Source: Gammaproteobacteria bacterium (GTDB taxonomy: Bacteria; Pseudomonadota; Gammaproteobacteria; HK1). From it: DNA of 10,567 bases. How positions within the stretch are numbered: the first letter of the stretch is position 1; the number at the start of each line of letters is the position of its first letter. The notes beneath the pieces were generated by a model that worked only from the letters and a program-made list of their open reading frames with translations, did no database searches and was not told where the DNA came from. This document shows positions 1 through 7,441 of the stretch, one piece after another. Position numbers and translations under genes: made by a program. The stretch covers positions 1 to 10,567 of the forward strand of contig JAGRHX010000810.1 in assembly GCA_020444775.1 (NCBI GenBank). The letters run 5' to 3'.

Positions 1-1141
1 AGCCTGCATTCGGCAGCCTGGCGAGCAGGGACGATTCGGTTGCGGTTGTCTCCGCCCGGTCTTCGCGCAGGTCGAGTCGACCGATTTGACGGCTCGGACC
101 GGGCAGGGCGCCGCCGGCCAGCGCGCCGTGCTCGAGCAGGCTGGCGACGATCAACGGGCCGTCATGCAGATCGACGCTGGCGAAGTAGGCAAGCGCCGCT
201 TCGAAAAGCGCCTCGTTGCCGGTCAGCGTGCGATCGTGGCAGGTGCGTGCCGCGCCGAGCAGGGCCAGCACCCAGCCATAACCCTGCTGCAGGTCCGGCC
301 CTCCGCGCACGAACAGGCTGAAGGGAAAGGTGTTGGGCAGCTCGATGAGCGGCGTGAACTCACGATGGGCGTGCTGCAGCCAACCGAGTGCCCGGTCGCA
401 ACGCTTCTCGAGCAGGTAACTGAGCCCCATACCGATGATCGAGCGGCTGCGTGCCTCCAGCCAATAGCCGTGCAGGCGCCGTTGCTCGGCGGATGCGAAC
501 ATCGGGATCCGCGCGCCGCGCCCGTCCAGGGTCTTCAGCACCTGCCGGTACAGGCCACGCGCGGCGTCGAGGTCACGCTCCAGCACGGCGATGTCGGCGA
601 GCATCTCGTCGCTGACCAGCTCAGCCTGAAAGACCCGGCGCTCCAGGACGCGAACCTCGGCCAGCGCGGTCCGGGCCCGGTCCACCTGGAGCTGCTCGAT
701 GAGCAGCCGTGCGTAGGTCATGTGCACCCACCAACGGTGATTGTCGTCGGCCGTCGCACCGAGGCTGGCGATCTCCTGCTCCACCGCCGCGATTGCCGTC
801 TCGCTGTCGCCGGCCAGCCGGGCGTGATAGGCCCGCGCCATGTGCGCCGAGGTGGCCACGCCGCCGGTGGTTGGCGTGCCGACGGTTGGCAGCCAGCTTC
901 TCGCCATGGAGGTGGGAATGCGCAGCGCCGCGTCCTCACCGGTCCGCGGCGGCGGATCACGTACCTCACCGCTGGCGTCGAGCAGCCTGTCGACGGCCCC
1001 GTGTCCATCGCCCGAGCCGGGCTGAGGCGCGTGCAGGGCACAGCCCGACAGCAGTGGCCCGGTGCTGAGGACGAGGATGCAGAGAACGAACAGCGTGCTG
1101 AGCCCCGGGTGAGGCGATCGGCTGGCGGGCAAGGCTGGCAT
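1..1141 (-). CDS. Predicted helical-repeat lipoprotein of unknown function (3' end outside window)
   Basis: The minus-strand frame stays open from 1141 to the left edge, giving 380 residues without a stop. The chosen ATG is preceded by GGGAG at a 5-nt spacing. In-frame ATGs at 1153 and 1162 lack such a site. Residues 14-33 form a hydrophobic stretch ending in LLSGC (Cys34), a signal-peptidase II lipobox, so the protein should be membrane-anchored and face the periplasm. From about residue 85 it is rich in Ala/Leu/Arg amphipathic helices with aromatic pairs (RAYHARLAGD, HRWWVHMTYARLL, RGLYRQVL), resembling TPR-type solenoid repeats. I see no catalytic motif and cannot name the family. It could be a scaffold, an assembly factor or a TRAP-transporter TatT-like component; that is a guess. 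It is transcribed divergently from the ASCH gene. Confidence 0.72.
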   Translation of the reverse strand, partial: MPALPASRSPHPGLSTLFVLCILVLSTGPLLSGCALHAPQPGSGDGHGAVDRLLDASGEVRDPPPRTGEDAALRIPTSMARSWLPTVGTPTTGGVATSAHMARAYHARLAGDSETAIAAVEQEIASLGATADDNHRWWVHMTYARLLIEQLQVDRARTALAEVRVLERRVFQAELVSDEMLADIAVLERDLDAARGLYRQVLKTLDGRGARIPMFASAEQRRLHGYWLEARSRSIIGMGLSYLLEKRCDRALGWLQHAHREFTPLIELPNTFPFSLFVRGGPDLQQGYGWVLALLGAARTCHDRTLTGNEALFEAALAYFASVDLHDGPLIVASLLEHGALAGGALPGPSRQIGRLDLREDRAETTATESSLLARLPNAG

Positions 1142-1319
1142 CTGGGCTCCCATCGTGGCCATGCGCGAGCGGCCGAGGCGTCTGACACGCTCGGCCGGCT
1201 GGCGGTCGATGACTGGTGAATGCGACGGCTTCTCAGGAGCACGCTCGATGGGGCGCCACTTGTGCCTGCGCCGCGGAGCGCTTTACGGTTGCGGTCAACG
1301 ACACGCGTAGGGGAGGTGC
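1142..1319. other. Divergent intergenic region between lipoprotein and ASCH genes
   Basis: The two neighbouring genes point away from each other, so promoters in both directions are expected here. I could not place a convincing -35/-10 pair. The only clear element is the GGGAGG ribosome binding site at 1311-1316 for the ASCH gene. Confidence 0.4.
1147..1151 (-). promoter_or_regulatory. Ribosome binding site that sets the lipoprotein start
   Basis: Minus-strand GGGAG lies 5 nt before the ATG at 1141. It favours this start over the two in-frame ATGs just upstream, the nearer of which contributes its own G residues to the site. Confidence 0.5.
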
Positions 1320-1826
1320 ATGACCATACCAAGCATGTGCCGCGAGCTGTGGGGCGAGTATCTCGAGTCGCTGCGTGAGGCCGCGCAGGCGGACCGGCGA
1401 CCGTGGGATCCGGCGCAGGTCAGCGCACGCTACTACGAGACCTGCCGCTTTGGCCATACGACCGAGAACGCGAACAAGGCCGCCTCGGCCGTGCTGCGTG
1501 GCGACAAGACCGCGACCAGCTCGCTGCTGTGGGAATACGAGCTGAGCGCCAGGCAGCCACCCGAGATCGGCGCGCTATCGATCGTGCTCGACGGCCGTTT
1601 CGCGCCGGTGGCCGTCATCGAGACCACGGCGGTGCTGGTGGTGCCGTTTTGCGAGATTGACGCGGGCTTCGCCTATGACTACGGCGAAGGGGATCGCAGT
1701 CTTGAGTTCTGGCGTTCGACGGTCTGGGGGTACTATCAGGAGGAGTGTGCCCGGCTCGGCGTGCCGCCCAGCTGGGACATGCCGATGCTCTGCGAGCAGT
1801 TCCTGCTCGTCCACCCGCGGACCTGA
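1320..1826 (+). CDS. ASCH-domain protein
   Basis: This 168-residue protein has the hallmarks of the ASCH fold (PUA-like beta barrel, thought to bind RNA or modified nucleosides). It has GDKTATSSLLWEYE near residues 60-73, then a G-x-L-x-I-V-L-D segment around 82-90, then VIETTAVLVVPFCEIDAGFAYDYGEGDRS at about 98-126 (shown in part), and a closing helix with an aromatic W-x-x-x-x-W pattern. The whole length is one domain, which is typical of stand-alone ASCH proteins. The start is well supported by GGGAGG 3 nt upstream of the ATG; a second in-frame ATG at 1335 has no such site. No partner is evident. The methyltransferase gene follows in the same direction after 160 bp, with a possible promoter between. 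The substrate is unknown; some relatives are amidohydrolases on modified cytidines, but this cannot be assigned by eye. Confidence 0.85.
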   Translation: MTIPSMCRELWGEYLESLREAAQADRRPWDPAQVSARYYETCRFGHTTENANKAASAVLRGDKTATSSLLWEYELSARQPPEIGALSIVLDGRFAPVAVIETTAVLVVPFCEIDAGFAYDYGEGDRSLEFWRSTVWGYYQEECARLGVPPSWDMPMLCEQFLLVHPRT

Positions 1827-1858
1827 TCGGCGCCCGCCGCGTCGGGTCGCGGGTCGGG

Positions 1859-1885
1859 TTGCGAGGCGCCCGGCTTTGCTATGCT
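1859..1885 (+). promoter_or_regulatory. Possible sigma70-type promoter upstream of the methyltransferase gene
   Basis: TTGCGA (1859-1864) and TATGCT (1880-1885) are separated by 15 bp, shorter than the usual 17. The -10 is preceded by TG in the extended -10 position (TGCTATGCT). The site lies about 100 bp before the methyltransferase start in otherwise very GC-rich DNA. This is pattern matching only. Confidence 0.3.
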
Positions 1886-1986
1886 CACGGTCCGGGCCAC
1901 ATTCGGTGCCGCGCTGCGTCACGATCCGGGCGCGTTCGGCTGCAAGGGTCCCAAAACCAATGGCTTCGAAGACCGGCAGGTGCGTG

Positions 1987-2994
1987 ATGAGTCAACCCAG
2001 GGTCGATACCGTCAGATTGCAGAAGATGGTGCGGGCGTACCGCGAATCCGGCGCCTTGATGGCCGCCGTGGAGCTCGGTCTGTTCAGCAAGCTGGCGCAG
2101 GGCGCCGACACCGAGGCGAGTCTCATCGAGGCGCTCGGCATCCAGCCGGTGAACGCCGAGCGCATCGTCATCGCCTGTATCGGCCTGGGGCTCGTCGAGC
2201 GTGACGGTGAGCGATTGAAGAACGCGCCGGACGTCGCACGCTTCCTGGTCGAGGGTGAGCCCGGTTATGCCGGCGCGTGGATGCTGTTCACCAAGCCGGA
2301 CTGGAACGAGTGGGGGCGCTTGAGCGAGCACCTGCGAAACCCGGCATCACCTGTCGTCGAGAACAAGACGGTCGCCGGCATAAGCCTGGAGGAAGCGCGT
2401 CGTTATCACCGCGCCACCTACAGCATCGGCATGGGCGCCGGCCGGCGATTCGTGCGCCAGGTGGACCTGTCGGGGCGACAGAAGATGATGGATCTGGGCG
2501 GTGGCTCCGGCGCCTACTGCATCCAAGCCTGCCAGAAGTGGTCACAGCTGCGGGCGGTGGTGTGCGATCTGCCCGCGGTGGCGGCGGTCGCGCGTGACTT
2601 CATCGCCGAGAACGGCATGCATCACAAGGTATCGGCGATCGAGTGCGATTTCGTCAACGATCCGCTGCCGACCGATGCCGACGTGGCGGTGATGGCCAGC
2701 AACCTGCCCATGTACGGGCGCGAGGTGATCGCCGCGGTGGTCAAGAAGGCCCACGACGCCCTGCTGCCGGGCGGCGAGTTCCATCTCATCGGTGAGGCCT
2801 TGAACGCGGAGCGTGACGGTCCGGCCGACGCGGCCCTGTGGGGACTTGCGCAGACCCTCAACAACACTACCGGTCTCGCCCATTCGGTGAGCGAGTGCGA
2901 GCAGTACCTGCGCGCGGCGGGGTTCACGCAGGTGGCGTCGTCCGACTTCGTGCCCGGTGTGCTGATCCGGACCAGCGGGCGCAAGGCCGGGTAG
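1987..2994 (+). CDS. SAM-dependent methyltransferase of the acetylserotonin O-methyltransferase-like group
   Basis: The 335-residue product has the two-part layout of plant/bacterial small-molecule O-methyltransferases. An N-terminal winged-helix dimerisation domain spans about 8-95 (SGALMAAVELGLFSKLA). A Rossmann methyltransferase domain follows, with motif I DLGGGSG at 169-175, an acidic residue D194 at the end of strand 2 that would hold the SAM ribose, and LLPGG at 259-263. The family usually has His-Asp-Trp after strand 4 to deprotonate the hydroxyl; here the segment reads ASNLPMYGRE (237-246) with no His, so chemistry or target may differ. The ATG at 1987 has AGG 6 nt upstream. An in-frame ATG at 1960 would add nine residues. 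The frame is open further upstream, but that part overlaps the ASCH gene. The dioxygenase gene follows after 69 bp, suggesting joint action on a small molecule. Confidence 0.85.
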   Translation: MSQPRVDTVRLQKMVRAYRESGALMAAVELGLFSKLAQGADTEASLIEALGIQPVNAERIVIACIGLGLVERDGERLKNAPDVARFLVEGEPGYAGAWMLFTKPDWNEWGRLSEHLRNPASPVVENKTVAGISLEEARRYHRATYSIGMGAGRRFVRQVDLSGRQKMMDLGGGSGAYCIQACQKWSQLRAVVCDLPAVAAVARDFIAENGMHHKVSAIECDFVNDPLPTDADVAVMASNLPMYGREVIAAVVKKAHDALLPGGEFHLIGEALNAERDGPADAALWGLAQTLNNTTGLAHSVSECEQYLRAAGFTQVASSDFVPGVLIRTSGRKAG

Positions 2995-3063
2995 GCGACG
3001 CGACCTTCGCGCCGTGCCGTTCCTGACCGGGGCGCGCGGTGCGGTGAGTCGAAGGAGAGAGCG

Positions 3064-3906
3064 ATGACGATTCAGACCAGACCGCTGGCCGCGTCGATTG
3101 GCGCCGAGGTCGAGGGCGTGGATCTCAATGCGCTCGTCGAGGATCCGGGTCGGGACGATACCCTGGGCGCGCTGCAGCGGGCATTGGACCGGCATCTGGT
3201 GTTGGTGATCCGCGATCAGCGTCTCTCCCCGGCGCAGTATCTTCGCGCCGCGGGGTTGTTCGGCGACACCATGCCGCAGCACATTTCCGACTATCTGATG
3301 CCCGAGCATCCGCATATCGCGGTGCTCGACAGTCGCAAGACCCGGGTCGGTGCCGAAGGGCGCGCGATACCGTTGGGGGCCCGAGCCTGGCACACTGACC
3401 ACACCAACCACGCGCGTCCACCGCGCTACACCATCCTCTATGCGCTGGCATTGCCCGAGCGCGGCGGCGATACGGGCTTTGCCAACATGCAGCTCGCCTA
3501 CGAGCGTCTGCCCGACGCGACTCGTGCGCGACTCGATACGATGCGCACGGTGAACGTCATCGAGAACAACGACTACGTGAGCTCCGAGCACAAGCAGCGC
3601 TACGGTGTGCCCCAGATCCATCCGTTGGTGCGTACCCACCCGAACACCGGTCGTAAGGCGATCTACGTGCATCCGGGCAAGCTCGCGCACATCGACGGCA
3701 TGAGCCCCGCGCAAAGCCACGACTTCGTACGCGAGCTACTCGAGCAGGGTATCGGCCCGGACAATACCTATCGCCACAGCTGGCGGGTCGGCGACATGCT
3801 CATCTGTGACAATCGAGCGGTCATGCATCTGGCCTATCAGGACTACGACCCGGCCGAGAAGCGCATCCTGCATCGTCTGATCATCGAAGGCGAGGTGCCG
3901 CACTGA
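3064..3906 (+). CDS. TauD/TfdA-family Fe(II)/2-oxoglutarate-dependent dioxygenase
   Basis: The 280-residue length and full domain match the TauD/TfdA family, cytosolic enzymes that couple 2-oxoglutarate decarboxylation to substrate hydroxylation. The iron-binding triad is visible as WHTDHT (H110, D112) and RAVMH (H255). R267 in KRILHR sits where TauD-type enzymes bind the 2-oxoglutarate carboxylate, and R271 where TauD contacts the taurine sulfonate. The N-terminus (RPLAASIGAEVEGVDL) is the standard family opening. A strong GGAGA site lies 5 nt before the ATG. The substrate cannot be read from sequence; relatives act on taurine, 2,4-D, alkyl sulfates and other carboxylates. Pairing with the upstream methyltransferase (69 bp gap, same strand) suggests a two-step modification or degradation unit. 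It converges with the AtuA pair across a 33-bp gap. Confidence 0.92.
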   Translation: MTIQTRPLAASIGAEVEGVDLNALVEDPGRDDTLGALQRALDRHLVLVIRDQRLSPAQYLRAAGLFGDTMPQHISDYLMPEHPHIAVLDSRKTRVGAEGRAIPLGARAWHTDHTNHARPPRYTILYALALPERGGDTGFANMQLAYERLPDATRARLDTMRTVNVIENNDYVSSEHKQRYGVPQIHPLVRTHPNTGRKAIYVHPGKLAHIDGMSPAQSHDFVRELLEQGIGPDNTYRHSWRVGDMLICDNRAVMHLAYQDYDPAEKRILHRLIIEGEVPH

Positions 3907-3950
3907 GTCGACACCAGGTCGACGTTGGGCTGAATTGCCTCAGTCAGGCA
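3907..3950. terminator. Two small hairpins between convergent genes, possible bidirectional terminator
   Basis: GTCGAC-accag-GTCGAC (3907-3923) directly follows the dioxygenase stop codon. TGCCT-cagtc-AGGCA (3936-3950) overlaps the stop of the AtuA small subunit. Both are short stems (6 and 5 bp) without a T-run on either side, so intrinsic termination is uncertain. The location between converging genes is what makes the call reasonable. Confidence 0.35.
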
Positions 3951-4245
3951 GCTCGATGTCCAGCATCAGATAGGACAGACTCTTGCCGTGCGCATCCTGC
4001 GCAAGCGAGATGGTCACCCCGCCGCCCAGCGCGTTCTCGATGACGAAGTTCAGCGCCTTGAGCCGGGGTAGCTCGTAGCGGGTCACCGGGCCCGCGGCGA
4101 CGTGGGCGAAGGCGTCCAGCACGCGGCGCTCCGTCAGCTTCTCGCGCAGCGCCTGCCAGGCCGGCTCGTCATAGGCGATCACGGAGATGTTCGAGGTGTT
4201 GCCTTTGTCTCCGGCGCGGGCATGAGCCAGATCGTAGACTTTCAT
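3940..4245 (-). CDS. AtuA-associated small protein (AtuA ferredoxin-like domain)
   Basis: This is a complete 101-residue protein. It begins with KVYDLAHARAGDKGNTSNIS, the characteristic opening of the small domain that accompanies AtuA-family proteins, followed by a V-T-R-Y-E-L-P-R-L-x-A-L-N-F core and a Gly-rich ALGGGVTISL segment around residues 71-80. In many relatives this domain is the C-terminus of a longer AtuA; here it is a separate polypeptide. Its ATG overlaps the TGA of the upstream AtuA gene by 4 bp (ATGA), so the two are translationally coupled and probably form one complex. The precise biochemical role of the domain is not established. It may be a stable structural or cofactor-binding subunit in terpenoid or acyl-CoA catabolism. 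Confidence 0.85.
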   Translation of the reverse strand: MKVYDLAHARAGDKGNTSNISVIAYDEPAWQALREKLTERRVLDAFAHVAAGPVTRYELPRLKALNFVIENALGGGVTISLAQDAHGKSLSYLMLDIELPD

Positions 4246-5597
4246 GCGCCACTCTCCAGATGCACGCGTGGCTGGACCAGCTCGCGTGGCAACAGCAGTG
4301 ATTTGACCCCCAGAACCTCGCGCACTGAGTTGGAGCCGCCACCACCGCCAGCAGGACCGTTCACGTGCAGGGTCCGGACCTCGAAGCCGACCGCCTGGGC
4401 GGTACGTTTGTCGGGGCTGCGCGCGGCGATGCGCAATCTGACCTCGTAGGGTTCGTCGCGACCCGATCCCCCCGATCCCATCCCGTGCAGGCTCGACATG
4501 CCGATGTAGTCGACCCGGATCTCCGGGTAGCGAAAGCCACGCATCTGCAGACGCTCACGGACGATCCGCTCGGCGAGCTGCGCGCGGGCCAGCGCGTTGG
4601 GACCCGCGTAGCCGACCTGACCCTCGCCGATCCAGCCGTCGTGATAGCCGACCACCACCTTGTAGCTGTCGGTACGCGGTCGGGCCCGGGCGCCGGTGAC
4701 GCGGACCCGGTCCGGCGCGCTCTGCTCGAACTCGAGCTCGGTGATGTCGAGCACGCAGTCGGGTGTCACGTAACGATTCGGATCGTGCATCTCGTACAGC
4801 GCCTGCTCCTTGCAGGTCATCACGTCCAGTCTGCCGCCCGACCCGTCGACCTTGCCCAGGGTCAGGCTGCCTTCGGCATCCACGTCGGCAAAGGGAAAGC
4901 CGATTCGGGCCATGTCGCTGACGTCCTTCTTGCCCGGATCGGCGAAGCAGCCGCCGGTCAGCTGCGCCGCGCACTCCATCAGGTGCCCGGCCACCGTGCC
5001 GCTGGCCAGGCGTGGATAGTCCTCATAGCTCCAGCTCAGGCCGTGCAGCATGCACCCCAGGAACAGGGATGGATCGGCGACCCGACCGGTCATCACCACC
5101 GGCGCGTCGGTGGCCAGCGCGGCCGCAACCACGTCGGCACCCAGGTAGGCGTTGGCGGCGGCCATGTGCGGCAGCAGCGCCTCGACCGGCTCACCGCTCT
5201 CGAGCAGCGGCAGCTGGGGATTGGCGCGCACCACCTCGGTGACGTCATCGCCGAGCACCACCGCGACCGGCAGACGGTTGATCCCAAGCGCGCGTGCCTC
5301 GCGTTGCACCGCGCGTGCCGCGGCCATCGGGTTGGCCGCGCCCATGTTGGTGACGATGCGGATGCCGTTGCGGGTGCAGGCCGGCAGCACTGCCTGGAAG
5401 CGTTCGGCCAGATAGGGGGTGTAACCGGCTTCCGGGTCCTTGGTCAGCGCCAGTCGCTCGCGGGCGATGGTGCGCTCGGCCAGACACTCGAAGACCAGAT
5501 AATCGACCTTGCCGTGCTCGGCCATCTCGACAGCCGGGTCGATGCGATCGTCTGAAAAGCCGGCGCCGGTGCCGACTCGGATGCTGCGTTGGCTCAC
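4242..5597 (-). CDS. AtuA-family protein (DUF1446), acyclic terpene utilisation-like
   Basis: This 451-residue protein matches the AtuA main domain. It opens with RVGTGAGFSDDR (7-18), then YLVFECLAERTIA, a GRVADPSLFLG segment in the middle, a DGSGGRLD loop, and a Gly-rich GPAGGGGGSNS near the C-terminus. AtuA lies in the Pseudomonas citronellol/geraniol degradation cluster, and relatives occur near acyl-CoA catabolism genes, but the exact reaction is not settled. I chose the GTG at 5597 because a GAGG site lies 6 nt upstream and family members start just before the R-x-G-T-G-A-G-F motif. An ATG at 5621 and a TTG at 5663 would add N-terminal residues of low-complexity Arg-rich sequence. No other atu genes (acyl-CoA dehydrogenase, carboxylase) are in the window, so the substrate is open. 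Confidence 0.88.
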   Translation of the reverse strand: MSQRSIRVGTGAGFSDDRIDPAVEMAEHGKVDYLVFECLAERTIARERLALTKDPEAGYTPYLAERFQAVLPACTRNGIRIVTNMGAANPMAAARAVQREARALGINRLPVAVVLGDDVTEVVRANPQLPLLESGEPVEALLPHMAAANAYLGADVVAAALATDAPVVMTGRVADPSLFLGCMLHGLSWSYEDYPRLASGTVAGHLMECAAQLTGGCFADPGKKDVSDMARIGFPFADVDAEGSLTLGKVDGSGGRLDVMTCKEQALYEMHDPNRYVTPDCVLDITELEFEQSAPDRVRVTGARARPRTDSYKVVVGYHDGWIGEGQVGYAGPNALARAQLAERIVRERLQMRGFRYPEIRVDYIGMSSLHGMGSGGSGRDEPYEVRLRIAARSPDKRTAQAVGFEVRTLHVNGPAGGGGGSNSVREVLGVKSLLLPRELVQPRVHLESGA

Positions 5598-5603
5598 CGG
5601 ATA

Positions 5604-5607
5604 CCTC
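5604..5607 (-). promoter_or_regulatory. Ribosome binding site supporting a GTG start for the AtuA gene
   Basis: Minus-strand GAGG lies 6 nt before the GTG at 5597. It decides against the longer ATG (5621) and TTG (5663) starts, although a GGGAG also lies about 9 nt before the TTG. Confidence 0.5.
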
Positions 5608-5744
5608 GTTGGCGATTCCATACGCCGGGCATTCTGGGCGCGCCGGGCACGGCGATCAATCAATCATCCGGGCTCCCGGCTGACCCCCAGCAGATCCCCG
5701 GCAGATCCCTGGTCGAGAGCCGACATTCGTGGTTCGCAGGCGTA

Positions 5745-5790
5745 CCGGTGCTGCCGGCACCCGACTCGAGGGCGGGCACCGGCAGCATGG
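5745..5790 (-). terminator. Hairpin downstream of the metalloprotease gene
   Basis: TGCTGCCGG (5749-5757) pairs with CCGGCAGCA (5779-5787), with three further C-G pairs inside after a 2-nt mismatch. It sits 22 bp past the protease stop codon on the minus strand. There is no T-run after it, so it may stabilise the transcript end or act with Rho rather than terminate alone. The left arm can also fold locally as GGTGC-tgccg-GCACC. The rest of 5598-5808 shows no gene. Confidence 0.4.
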
Positions 5791-5808
5791 GTCGAAGAAG
5801 GCAGCGGG

Positions 5809-7326
5809 TCAGTCGGCCAGCAGCTCCACCGAGTCCACCCGTACCTCGTACCAGCTGCGGTAGGGGAAGTAGAACAGCACGTAGCCGTCGTCGACTCGGG
5901 CGTCATACAGCGGAAAGGTCTTGGAGATGTTGACGGTGGAGCCGGCCGGCAACATCGTCCCGGTCACGTAGCGATACACCCAACGGTCCTGACTGAGCAC
6001 GTACAGGTACGTGTACATGGGGTTGGCGTTCGTGCTGTGTACCGCGGCGGACAGGGTCAGGTTGCGGCTTCCGCTCAGTGGGGTCTCCAGATCGCCGGCG
6101 ATTCCCTGGCCATAACGCGCGCTGAGGCTGCGGACACCCTCGATGGCGTTGTCGGTGAGGGTCACGTTCATACCCCAGACGCCCTGCCAACCGTTCAATC
6201 CGCTCTCGAGGGTGCCGTTGCTGACCAGGTTCGGCGAGGCCGGGGCCACCGGGCGCTGGATCACCGTGACATCGACCCGCGCGCTGGCACGCCCACCACG
6301 AGTGTCGGCGATGGTGTACTCGAACACATCGTTGCCGTAGTAGCCGGGATCCGGCTGGTAGCGCAGGTCGCCGGCGCTGGAGAGGATGCTCACCTCGCCA
6401 TGGGCGGGCTGCGACACCGCGACCAGACTGAAGGCGTCGCCGTCCGGATCGCTGTCGTTGGCGAGCACGTTGGCGGAGACCGGCGTGTCCTGATCGGTGC
6501 TCAGGCTATCGGCCACCGCGTCGGGCTCGAGGTTGGTAGCGACCACCTGCGACGGACGGTAGTCGGCGATCTGCACCGAGGACAGATTGATCGCGCGAAC
6601 CGCGTCGGCACCATCGACCCGCGACGGATCCACGCCGCACGGCTGACCCACGCAGGTGTTCAGCGCCGGGGTGGCGTGCATCTGCACGCGTCCGGAGCTG
6701 CCGACACCATAGGCGGACTGATAGGCCATGATGGTGACGAACTGACCGTTCACACCATGGCCGCGGGCCCACGGCGCGAGCGTGCCACTGCTGCCCTGGG
6801 CATAGCTGTGGTTGAGGCCCATGTTGTGGCCCATCTCGTGGGCCATGGAACGACCGCCACAGGAATGCCCGGTCAGGCTGTAAGCGTAGTTGGCGCCGTA
6901 GGCGTGGACCTCGGTATCGGTACGCTTGATCGCCAGATAGCCGATACCACACAGTCCGTTGCTCTGTGGCACGATGCCGGCGACCAGATCCGCGCCGTAC
7001 TGCTCGCGCAGCGCGGCTACCGCGGGGTCTGCTCTCAGGCTGGAAAGCTCCGTGCTGCCCAGACTCTGGTCATTGGCCCAGTTGATCGCTTCGACGTGGA
7101 CCAGGTTGTAGCGGTAGGTAGCACCGCTGTTCTGCAGCGCCCGGTTGGCGTACTCGATGTTACTGATGAACATCGCGGTCGGATCGCTGACCAGCTGGGA
7201 GACATGATCGGGATAGACGCCGAGCACGTCGATGGTTCGAAATGACTGCGCCATCGAGCTGGCCGGCAGGATCAGGAGCGCACCCGCTGCGAACAGGCAC
7301 AATCGACTCGAAACTCTTTGAAACAT
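5809..7326 (-). CDS. Secreted metzincin metalloprotease with cadherin/Ig-like and C-terminal binding-like domains
   Basis: The 505-residue product has a signal peptide (residues 1-26, probable cleavage SMA|QS). The catalytic domain (about 29-258) carries the zinc motif HEMGHNMGLNH at 163-173, with H163, H167 and H173 as ligands and E164 as catalytic base, plus a Met-turn at FVTIMAY (Met200). This fits reprolysin-like (M12B) peptidases. Cysteines 126, 156, 225 and 230 could form disulfides. Residues 269-357 form a tandem-Ig/cadherin-like domain (ANDSDPDGD, GYYGNDVFEYTIAD). Residues about 366-505 look like an all-beta carbohydrate-binding module. Unusually, the catalytic domain (IDVLGVYPD) begins immediately after the signal peptide, without the prodomain common in this family. 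The ATG at 7326 has GGAG 7 nt upstream. It lies 234 bp downstream of the STN/prodomain-like gene, on the same strand. Export beyond the periplasm, for example by type II secretion, is inferred. Confidence 0.88.
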   Translation of the reverse strand: MFQRVSSRLCLFAAGALLILPASSMAQSFRTIDVLGVYPDHVSQLVSDPTAMFISNIEYANRALQNSGATYRYNLVHVEAINWANDQSLGSTELSSLRADPAVAALREQYGADLVAGIVPQSNGLCGIGYLAIKRTDTEVHAYGANYAYSLTGHSCGGRSMAHEMGHNMGLNHSYAQGSSGTLAPWARGHGVNGQFVTIMAYQSAYGVGSSGRVQMHATPALNTCVGQPCGVDPSRVDGADAVRAINLSSVQIADYRPSQVVATNLEPDAVADSLSTDQDTPVSANVLANDSDPDGDAFSLVAVSQPAHGEVSILSSAGDLRYQPDPGYYGNDVFEYTIADTRGGRASARVDVTVIQRPVAPASPNLVSNGTLESGLNGWQGVWGMNVTLTDNAIEGVRSLSARYGQGIAGDLETPLSGSRNLTLSAAVHSTNANPMYTYLYVLSQDRWVYRYVTGTMLPAGSTVNISKTFPLYDARVDDGYVLFYFPYRSWYEVRVDSVELLAD

Positions 7327-7441
7327 GCATTGACTCCGACGGTGACGGGTAGGGTCGGTAGATTCGCTGGTTGTGTCGGTCCGAGGTCTCTCCCCGGATC
7401 TCATCGTGACGCCGAACGCGTCGGCCTTTCCTGGGGTTTCT

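Noticed and set aside
86..1219. Plus-strand open frame of 377 codons opposite the lipoprotein gene
   Set aside because: The minus strand reads as a lipoprotein with signal peptide, lipobox and amphipathic helices, while the plus frame has no recognisable pattern and is a GC-bias mirror of it.
1657..1986. Upstream extension of the methyltransferase reading frame
   Set aside because: It overlaps the ASCH gene in another frame and translates into Arg/Ser/Pro-rich sequence; family members begin near MSQPRVD, where a ribosome site is present.
2542..3720. Minus-strand 392-codon frame opposite the methyltransferase and dioxygenase
   Set aside because: It spans two clearly recognised plus-strand enzymes and has no domain signal.
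4365..5555. Plus-strand 396-codon frame opposite the AtuA gene
   Set aside because: It is the antisense of a strong AtuA match and is His/Gly/Val-rich without motifs.
5598..5663. Longer AtuA starts (ATG at 5621, TTG at 5663)
   Set aside because: The added residues are Arg-rich and not family-like, and the GTG at 5597 has a better-spaced GAGG site; the longer forms are not fully excluded.
5509..7245. Plus-strand 578-codon frame opposite the metalloprotease
   Set aside because: The minus strand encodes the intact zinc motif, Met-turn and signal peptide; the plus frame is an antisense shadow despite its length.
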